Below are positions 1 through 3,608 of a stretch of DNA of 5,981 nucleotides, one piece after another (the first letter of the stretch is position 1; each line of letters opens with the position of its first letter). The notes under the pieces were generated by a model. That model was given only the letters and a program-made list of their open reading frames with translations, did not search any database and was not told the origin of the DNA. The position numbers were made by a program, and so were the translations under genes. This DNA is from Vulcanimicrobiota bacterium. Lineage in GTDB: Bacteria; Vulcanimicrobiota; Vulcanimicrobiia; Vulcanimicrobiales; Vulcanimicrobiaceae. Location of the stretch: NCBI GenBank assembly GCA_003155175.1, contig PMFP01000154.1, positions 2,335 through 8,315 on the forward strand, given 5' to 3'.

Positions 1-572
1 TCCACGAAGTCGGCATCGCTTTTGCCGATAATCTCCGAAGCCGGCGCTCCGAAGAACTTCTCGAACTCCGGGTTGCACGCGAGGTAACGGCCACGCAGAT
101 CCTTGGCCCAGACTAAGTCGGGTATGGCCTGCAATACCGTCAGCAACTGCGCTTCGGTCTCGCTCAAGCGGCGCATGCTTTCGATGACGGCCGTGATGTC
201 GGTGAAAACCGCAAATACGCTCGAACCGGGATGAGCGGGATCGTCAACGCGAGCCGTGTTGACGCTGACCCACACCACGTGGGGATCCTCGCCACGCTGC
301 AGTCCCAGCACGACGCCACGACAGGGCTCGCCGGTCCGCAGCGTAACCAGGCCCGGATGATCGTCCGGCGGGCACGGAGAGCCGTCTTCCCGGAGCATCG
401 TCAATTCGATTTCCTCACCGGATTTACCGACGACCTCGGAACGGCTATAGCGCAGCATTTGCAAGGCGGAATTATTGATGTACACGATCCGGCCGGCGGC
501 GTCGTAAACGACGACGCCCTCCAGCGCAGTTGCCAGGAGCGACGCGAGAAAGCCGTCTCCGAATGAATACAT
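1..572 (-). CDS. Sensory protein with two PAS domains, N-terminal part (3' end beyond window)
   Basis: Reading leftward from ATG at 572-570, the frame stays open for 190 codons to the window edge. The protein begins MYSFGDGFLASLLATALEGV with no signal peptide or membrane segment, so a soluble cytoplasmic sensor is likely. PAS 1 spans about residues 8-122: it has the opening ALEGVVVYDAAGRIVYINNS, then LRYSRSEVVGKS, a Cys-containing central part, and the closing strand VFAVFTDITAVIE. A short linker with RRLSETEAQL (coiled-coil-like) leads into PAS 2, which begins LLTVLQAIPDLVWAKD and continues FEKFFGAPASEIIGKSDADF before the edge. PAS domains sense small ligands, light or redox and pass the signal to a C-terminal output (histidine kinase, GGDEF/EAL or similar); that output is outside the window and cannot be named. 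The start has only a weak purine stretch upstream (GGAT), and the frame is open further upstream, so the start is moderately certain. Confidence 0.88.
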   Translation of the reverse strand, partial: MYSFGDGFLASLLATALEGVVVYDAAGRIVYINNSALQMLRYSRSEVVGKSGEEIELTMLREDGSPCPPDDHPGLVTLRTGEPCRGVVLGLQRGEDPHVVWVSVNTARVDDPAHPGSSVFAVFTDITAVIESMRRLSETEAQLLTVLQAIPDLVWAKDLRGRYLACNPEFEKFFGAPASEIIGKSDADFV

Positions 573-614
573 GGAGATCCGTTCTTCAAGGTTCGCGTTC
601 GGACGCCCCTGCGT

Positions 615-630
615 GTTAGCCTGACCTAAC
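615..630. promoter_or_regulatory. Short inverted repeat upstream of the PAS sensor
   Basis: GTTAG and CTAAC are separated by six bases (CCTGAC), about 43 bases upstream of the PAS gene start and in the 85-base gap after the hydrolase remnant. It could be a small operator. The arms are only 5 bp, so chance is a real alternative. I see no convincing -35/-10 pair beside it. Confidence 0.2.
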
Positions 631-657
631 GACCGACCGGCTAAAGTCCCGAGGCCT

Positions 658-1056
658 TCAATTGCTCGCTGGTGTAGACGAAGGGAACGCCGGGGTCACG
701 ATGCGCGCGATGTCGCGCACGATGGCGCTCGCGATGCCCTCAGGAGGCTGCTCTGCCATATAGGGCACCCACGCAACGATTGTCACGCCGGTTCTGGGGG
801 AGTAGTAGTCCGCGGTATTGTAGCCGGGGAGGCCGCCGGTATATCCGAACCACCCCGCGCTACACGTCATGCCCAAACCAAAGGCCGCGTTCCCCAGAAA
901 CGGCTTGCACTCCGAGATCGGCCTGTAGCCTGCCGGTCCACCGGTCTTGGCCGTGGCGTACAACTTGACCCAACGCTTCATATCCGCCATGTCCGAAATC
1001 ATCTCGCCGGCCGCTCCCATGAACGCGACGGGAACCGTATTGCTCACGTCTTCGTG
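658..1056 (-). pseudogene. Serine hydrolase (beta-lactamase class C / DD-peptidase family) C-terminal remnant
   Basis: The translated frame ends with the C-terminal part of a PF00144-type serine hydrolase. AFMGAAGEMISDMADMKRWV matches the family's 'AAGxMVSTxxDMxxW' helix, and GWFGYTGGLPGYNTADYY matches the conserved third motif region (usually HTG or KTG, here YTG at 841-849) with its following strand; TGVTIVAWVP continues the sheet. Full-length members are roughly 350-450 residues. The N-terminal region with the catalytic SxxK and the YxN motif is absent. Although the frame is open rightward to an ATG at 1137, those extra codons run through the intrinsic terminator of the next gene and show no family similarity, and no RBS precedes either that ATG or the one at 1020. 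I therefore read it as a 5'-truncated pseudogene. The frame has no internal stop, so the loss looks recent. The YTG variant may also be a sign of relaxed selection. Confidence 0.72.
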
Positions 1057-1089
1057 AAAAAAGAAGAGGCCGCATTTTGCGGCCTCTTC
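1057..1089 (-). terminator. Rho-independent terminator of the hsp20 transcript
   Basis: A perfect 12-bp stem (arms 1063-1074 and 1078-1089, GC-rich core GAGGCCGC/GCGGCCTC) closes a three-base loop, and six A residues at 1057-1062 give a U6 tract on the minus-strand transcript. The orientation fits leftward transcription from hsp20, whose stop lies about 100 bases upstream. Its U-tract abuts the point where recognisable hydrolase sequence begins. Confidence 0.93.
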
Positions 1090-1191
1090 GAGGCCTAGTT
1101 CCGCGCCCGCGGATCGTAGCGGTATGCACGGGCCCAACTCTCGACGACTGCGGCGTCCATTGTTGCCCGATACCGCACGGCGGCCACGGGA

Positions 1192-1581
1192 TTATTCCAC
1201 GGTGATCTTTCTCGGTTGAGCTTCGGGTCGACGGGCGAGCGTGAGCCGGAGCAATCCGTCTTCGACGCGCGCGCGGATGTTGTTGACATCGACATCCTCC
1301 GGAACGGTGAAGGAACGGGTGAACGAGTGCCGCTCGTTCTTGCCGTTGACGCTTAAAATGGCGTCTTTGAACGTGACGTCCACTTGGGACGCGTTAAAGC
1401 CCGGAACCGGAACCTCGACTTCGTACCCTTCTTCGGTCCTGGTCACGTCGTAGTCAAATCCGTACGACGAGCGGATGCTCTGGAACGGGTCGAAACCAAG
1501 AAGATCGCGGAATGGGGTCCAGGGAAGCGCCCGCTCTTGAGCGATCGCCCCACCGTTGGGGCGTGCGAGCGTATTCGACAC
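1192..1581 (-). CDS. hsp20: Small heat-shock protein, Hsp20/alpha-crystallin family
   Basis: This 129-residue protein is an ATP-independent holdase: family members form oligomers that bind unfolding proteins in the cytoplasm and keep them refoldable by DnaK/ClpB. The N-terminal arm (residues 1-41) contains the usual 'WTPFRDLLGFDPFQ' element. The alpha-crystallin domain runs about 42-119, with DYDVTRTEEGYEVEVPVPGF near its start, VDVTFKDAILSVNGKNE in the middle, FTVPEDVDVNNIRARVEDGL late, and the signature GLLRLTL at 109-115. The C-terminal I-x-I/V anchor is present as ITV (126-128), directly at the end. The length is slightly short for the family (about 140-160). The start is GTG at 1581-1579, set by AAAGGAG eight bases upstream. 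It appears monocistronic: it has its own promoter with a CIRCE-like site and its own terminator at 1057-1089. The 100 bases after the stop hold no convincing gene. Confidence 0.96.
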   Translation of the reverse strand: MSNTLARPNGGAIAQERALPWTPFRDLLGFDPFQSIRSSYGFDYDVTRTEEGYEVEVPVPGFNASQVDVTFKDAILSVNGKNERHSFTRSFTVPEDVDVNNIRARVEDGLLRLTLARRPEAQPRKITVE

Positions 1582-1589
1582 GATCTGTT

Positions 1590-1596
1590 CTCCTTT
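1590..1596 (-). promoter_or_regulatory. Ribosome binding site fixing the hsp20 GTG start
   Basis: AAAGGAG on the minus strand lies eight bases before GTG (1581-1579). No ATG in the same frame has a comparable site, so GTG is the start. Confidence 0.9.
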
Positions 1597-1674
1597 CGAA
1601 TCGTTGAATTTCAGTGACGTTATCTCAATTCTGAGGCGAGGCCGCGCCCGGATGCCGGGGCACCCCGCAGGAAA

Positions 1675-1703
1675 ATCCTATTGAAGATTGGCACTCTTGT
1701 CAA
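1675..1703 (-). promoter_or_regulatory. Sigma-70-type promoter of hsp20
   Basis: On the minus strand a perfect -35 box TTGACA (1703-1698) is followed after 17 bases by TAGGAT (1680-1675), four of six matches to TATAAT including the key A2 and T6. Transcription would begin near 1668, leaving a leader of about 86 bases. That leader contains two small hairpins (CCCGG-ATG-CCGGG at 1647-1659 and CTCA-ATTC-TGAG at 1624-1635, as read on the plus strand). No heat-shock sigma-32 pattern is seen. Confidence 0.78.
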
Positions 1704-1714
1704 GAGACTGCCAG
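1688..1714. promoter_or_regulatory. CIRCE-like operator (putative HrcA site) of hsp20
   Basis: TTGGCACTC-N9-GACTGCCAG has the exact 9-9-9 geometry of CIRCE (TTAGCACTC-N9-GAGTGCTAA). The left arm matches 8 of 9 consensus bases and the right arm 6 of 9; the arms are complementary at 7 of 9 positions. The nine-base spacer contains the -35 TTGACA of the hsp20 promoter, so a bound repressor would block RNA polymerase. Known biology: HrcA represses chaperone genes through CIRCE and is released on heat stress. That HrcA acts here is inferred; the degenerate right arm lowers certainty. Confidence 0.68.
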
Positions 1715-1915
1715 CCCGCTTCCGGACGTCCGCCGCGGCTGCTCTATCCCCCTAACCGGCCGAGCGAGTCTTCCTTATGCCGGCAGGCAGAACATCCGGA
1801 CCGATGATCGCGCGTCCGCAACCCCTGTGAAGGGGGCGGCGGCGTCCGCTTCGTTTGAGGGCACGCTACAGCCGGACGATCACTTTTCCGTTACCCACGG
1901 AGGCCCGGCCTACGC

Positions 1916-2257
1916 ATGCAGCCATTCTTTAAAACGGTGCTCTTACTCGTGTGCTCAAACGTCTTCATGACGTTTGCCTGGTACGCGCATCTCAAAACGC
2001 TCAACGATAGACCCCTGTGGATCGCGATAGCCGCGAGTTGGAGCATCGCGCTCTTTGAGTACGCATTTCAAGTGCCCGCCAACCGAATCGGGTTTGACGG
2101 CGGCATCACACTCGCGCGCCTGAAGATCGTTCAGGAAGTCATCACGTTGTGCGTGTTCATCCCCTTCGCGATTCTTTACATGAAGCAACCGATCTCGCTG
2201 AACTTCGTGTGGGCAGGGTTGTGCTTGGTGGGGGCGGTCTTCTTCATCTTTCGCTAA
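1916..2257 (+). CDS. DUF486 (DMT-like) small inner-membrane protein, four transmembrane helices
   Basis: This 113-residue protein matches the DUF486 family (PF04342) along its full length. Hallmarks are TVLLLVCSNVFMTFAWYAHLK at the N-terminus, SWSIALFEYAFQVPANRIG in the middle, LKIVQEVITLCVF after it, and AVFFIFR at the C-terminus. Four hydrophobic helices are visible at about residues 4-25, 33-52, 70-88 and 93-112, typical of half-size transporters of the drug/metabolite superfamily that work as dimers. The family's substrate is not established, and I do not propose one. The start ATG follows GGAGG (1899-1903) with a rather long 12-base gap; the N-terminus agrees with the family, so I keep it. 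It is divergent from hsp20 and converges with the small gene at 2331-2579, so it is probably transcribed alone. No terminator is visible after the stop. Confidence 0.92.
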   Translation: MQPFFKTVLLLVCSNVFMTFAWYAHLKTLNDRPLWIAIAASWSIALFEYAFQVPANRIGFDGGITLARLKIVQEVITLCVFIPFAILYMKQPISLNFVWAGLCLVGAVFFIFR

Positions 2258-2330
2258 GATTCGACGAGCCGAAACCGCCCTGCAGCGGATGGCCCGGCGG
2301 CAGTACGCAGCGAAACCGTGACGGCCTCCG

Positions 2331-2579
2331 CTACGGCGGGCAGCCCTGGGCCTGCCAGCGCTTAAACGTCTCGCAGGTTTCCGCGCTCCAGCGCGCCTCG
2401 CCGGAACTGCTCGGAGGCATGCTGCCGGTCGTGACGGTCTGGTAGATCGCGTCCGCATGAGCGGCGACGCTGTCGCGGTTGCTTAGATCCATTCCGCCCG
2501 GCTTCATGTGTTCGACATCCATTTCTGTAAACAGAGGACGAATGTCTTTAGCAAAACTTAAGGCAGCCGAGTCGCTCAT
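2331..2579 (-). CDS. Small cytochrome-c-like protein lacking the heme-binding motif
   Basis: The 82-residue protein starts MSDSAALSFAKDIRPLF and ends FKRWQAQGCPP. The layout resembles a small class I cytochrome c domain: an N-terminal 'FxxDIRPLF' helix, a central segment with DAIYQTV, a GSMPP element (in cytochromes c a similar MPP supplies the axial Met), and a C-terminal ETCETFKRWQAQG helix. CxxCH is absent: where it would lie there is EMDVEHMKPGG, and the only two cysteines are near the C-terminus, not spaced as a heme site. There is no signal peptide, so covalent heme attachment is unlikely. Similar short heme-less proteins are, to my recollection, annotated as hypothetical in other high-GC bacteria; function is unknown. 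Start choice: ATG at 2579-2577 has AAGAGGAG five bases upstream, whereas the ATG ten codons earlier (2609) has GGAG immediately against it. Confidence 0.78.
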   Translation of the reverse strand: MSDSAALSFAKDIRPLFTEMDVEHMKPGGMDLSNRDSVAAHADAIYQTVTTGSMPPSSSGEARWSAETCETFKRWQAQGCPP

Positions 2580-2798
2580 GTTTGCTCCTCTTTCGCTATC
2601 ATCGGACATCTCCGTTGCATGGAGGATAGTGGTTCCACAGGGGCACGTTTAATGAACGCTCAGTGGGTGGCTGAACCCGCGACTTTACACGTAGAATTTG
2701 GCTCGGTAACTGGTTTCGGACGGACGGTCTAACCGAAGGAAGCAAACCACGTTCGCCTCCAGGCCAACTCCGAAAAAACTCAAAGCCGGCGCCTGCGA
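2580..2798. other. Gene-free stretch between the cytochrome-like gene and the hydrolase remnant
   Basis: It carries the RBS and presumably the promoter of the leftward small gene, but no convincing -35/-10 pair; TATCCT on the minus strand is the nearest -10-like hexamer and lacks a good -35. The 73-codon minus-strand frame across it has no family resemblance or RBS. The right end is where the missing 5' half of the hydrolase should be, and none of its motifs is there in any frame. Confidence 0.5.
2585..2592 (-). promoter_or_regulatory. Ribosome binding site selecting the inner ATG of the small cytochrome-like gene
   Basis: AAGAGGAG on the minus strand sits five bases before ATG 2579-2577. 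It favours this start over the upstream in-frame ATG at 2609, which lacks proper spacing. Confidence 0.8.
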
Positions 2799-3278
2799 CC
2801 CCCCATGATGTTGAAGTCACCGAAAAATCCCGGCGGTACGCCCATCGAGGTCTTCGATGGTTTGCGCAAGGGCGTCCAAGACGACCGCTCGCAGTTCTTC
2901 CGCGATCTGAGCATGCCGTTCTACGGCTACAACCGCCCGGGCGCGAAGATATCGGAGGGCGTGCGAGGGTCGTTCTGGCCTAAGGGCATGATGGCGGGTA
3001 TGCCGGCCGCCTACTTCTGCATCAGGGCCTCTTCTGAAACCGACATGACCGAAGACCTCAAGAAAATGGACGTCCCGACGCTCTTCATCCAAGGCGACGA
3101 CGATCAGATCGTCCCAATTGCCGATGCCTCGGAGATTGCCGTGACGCTGGTGCCGAACGGACGTCTCGAAGTCTATAAGGGCGCGCCGCACGGTTTGTGC
3201 ACGACGCTCAAGGACCGAGTCAATCGAGACTTGCTGGCGTTCGCGCAAAGCGAGGTTCCAAGCCTCGTCTCGCGGTGA
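2799..3278 (+). pseudogene. Chloroperoxidase-type alpha/beta hydrolase, 5'-truncated
   Basis: The reading frame from the tandem ATG at 2805 encodes 157 residues that match the C-terminal half of cofactor-free haloperoxidase/esterase enzymes (usually about 275 residues). Visible are the NPGGTPIEVFDGLRKG stretch, PFYGYNRPGAKIS in the cap region, SSETDMTEDLKKMDVPTLF, the catalytic-Asp loop GDDDQIVP (Asp about residue 100) and the catalytic-His loop GAPHGL (His about 129). The missing half would contain the oxyanion loop (HGWP) and the nucleophile elbow GHSTGG. Similarity begins at PPMMLKSPKNPGG (2799), equivalent to the 'VPPLMLK' strand of intact enzymes; upstream codons show no resemblance and meet a TAA at 2730. 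No Shine-Dalgarno precedes the ATG. Without the serine the product cannot be an active enzyme, so a recent deletion remnant is the simplest reading. Confidence 0.8.
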
Positions 3279-3287
3279 GTTGCGGAA

Positions 3288-3311
3288 GCGGCAGAGCGGC
3301 AGCTCTGCCGC
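3288..3311. terminator. Strong hairpin after the hydrolase remnant, no U-tract
   Basis: Arms GCGGCAGAGC and GCTCTGCCGC form a perfect 10-bp stem with a GGCA loop, beginning ten bases after the TGA at 3276-3278. The position suits a transcription stop or mRNA-stabilising element of the former hydrolase gene. It is followed by GC-rich sequence rather than a T-run, so it is not a canonical intrinsic terminator. Confidence 0.5.
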
Positions 3312-3339
3312 GGGCCCTGGCGCTTTGACGGCGACTAGC

Positions 3340-3361
3340 GACGTGTACCGGTTACACCGTC
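3340..3361. promoter_or_regulatory. Operator-like inverted repeat
   Basis: GTGTA (3343-3347) and TACAC (3353-3357) flank CCGGT, and the pairing extends to GAC on the left and GTC on the right with one unpaired C. The nine bases GTGTACCGG from its left half recur at 3553-3561, between this site and the lipoprotein start. This is compatible with a repeated regulator site, but no promoter boxes are clear. Confidence 0.3.
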
Positions 3362-3484
3362 AGACTAGGAATTTGGTGCGCCGCCGCAGGCCCTCGTGGT
3401 TCTGACGCTTCCAATGTCCGTTCAACGTAGGGGAATTGCCGCTATTGCGGCGACGGCGCCCGAGCAACCGGGGACGCCGCTGCC

Positions 3485-3529
3485 GGCAAACTCCCGCGGA
3501 CGTTGCGCAAAAGCCGCGGGAGGATTGCC
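3485..3529 (+). ncRNA. Long 5'-leader stem-loop (putative cis-regulatory RNA)
   Basis: CTCCCGCGG (3491-3499) pairs perfectly with CCGCGGGAG (3514-3522), and outside it GGCAA (3485-3489) pairs with TTGCC (3525-3529) across an A/GA internal loop, 14 bp in all. The 14-base loop contains the palindrome TTGCGCAA. It lies about 80 bases before the lipoprotein start, so it would be in its leader RNA. It matches no riboswitch family that I can recognise with confidence. Confidence 0.4.
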
Positions 3530-3596
3530 TGTTCGTCAGCTGCGAAGTCGCGGTGTACCGGCGTCGCTCGGAAAGACCTTCCTTAACTCCGGACTC

Positions 3597-3601
3597 AGGA
3601 G
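3597..3601 (+). promoter_or_regulatory. Ribosome binding site that fixes the lipoprotein GTG start
   Basis: AGGAG is followed by seven bases and then GTG at 3609-3611, which opens directly into a basic and hydrophobic signal peptide. The far-upstream in-frame GTG at 3396 has no such site and would bury the signal peptide 71 residues inside the protein. Confidence 0.88.
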
Positions 3602-3608
3602 ATTGTTA

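Larger units (their letters stand above)
1582..1915. other. Divergent intergenic region between hsp20 and the DUF486 gene
   Basis: The left half (to about 1714) carries the hsp20 leader, promoter and CIRCE-like site. The right half shows little: a small stem CCCCT-GTGA-AGGGG with a GNRA-type tetraloop (1822-1835), and a weak promoter-like pair TTGAGG (1855-1860), 17 bases, GATCAC (1878-1883) that could serve the rightward gene. No ORF with coding character is present. Confidence 0.6.
3279..3608. other. Structured gene-free leader region upstream of the lipoprotein
   Basis: Though open in the lipoprotein frame from 3396, this stretch does not look coding: its 71 codons give a basic, low-complexity sequence with no signal peptide, and the real start signals lie at 3597-3611. 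It holds a 10-bp hairpin (3288-3311), an operator-like repeat (3340-3361), a 14-bp two-part stem-loop (3485-3529) and a second GTGTACCGG copy (3553-3561). I could not place a convincing promoter. Confidence 0.6.

Noticed and set aside
231..566. A 111-codon plus-strand frame
   Set aside because: It lies antisense to a well-recognised PAS domain and has no family resemblance.
1057..1137. Coding extension of the serine-hydrolase frame upstream to the ATG at 1137
   Set aside because: It reads straight through a perfect terminator stem and its U-tract, has no RBS and shows no family similarity.
1582..1668. RNA thermometer (ROSE or fourU type) in the hsp20 leader
   Set aside because: No upstream segment pairs well with the AAAGGAG site. 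The two visible leader hairpins leave the RBS free.
1855..1883. Promoter TTGAGG-17-GATCAC for the DUF486 gene
   Set aside because: The -10 matches only three of six consensus bases; mentioned as weak but not called.
2599..2820. A 73-codon minus-strand frame containing VAGAGFEFF, resembling translated antisense of a tRNA T-arm
   Set aside because: No tRNA fold is present on either strand: the T-loop sequence and matching T-stem are missing. I also see no RBS or protein family.
3485..3560. Cyclic-di-GMP (GEMM-I) riboswitch suggested by GGCAAAC and GCAAAAGCC
   Set aside because: The hairpin expected between the two boxes cannot form, and the observed long stem pairs the boxes' flanks differently. 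Kept only as an unclassified stem-loop.
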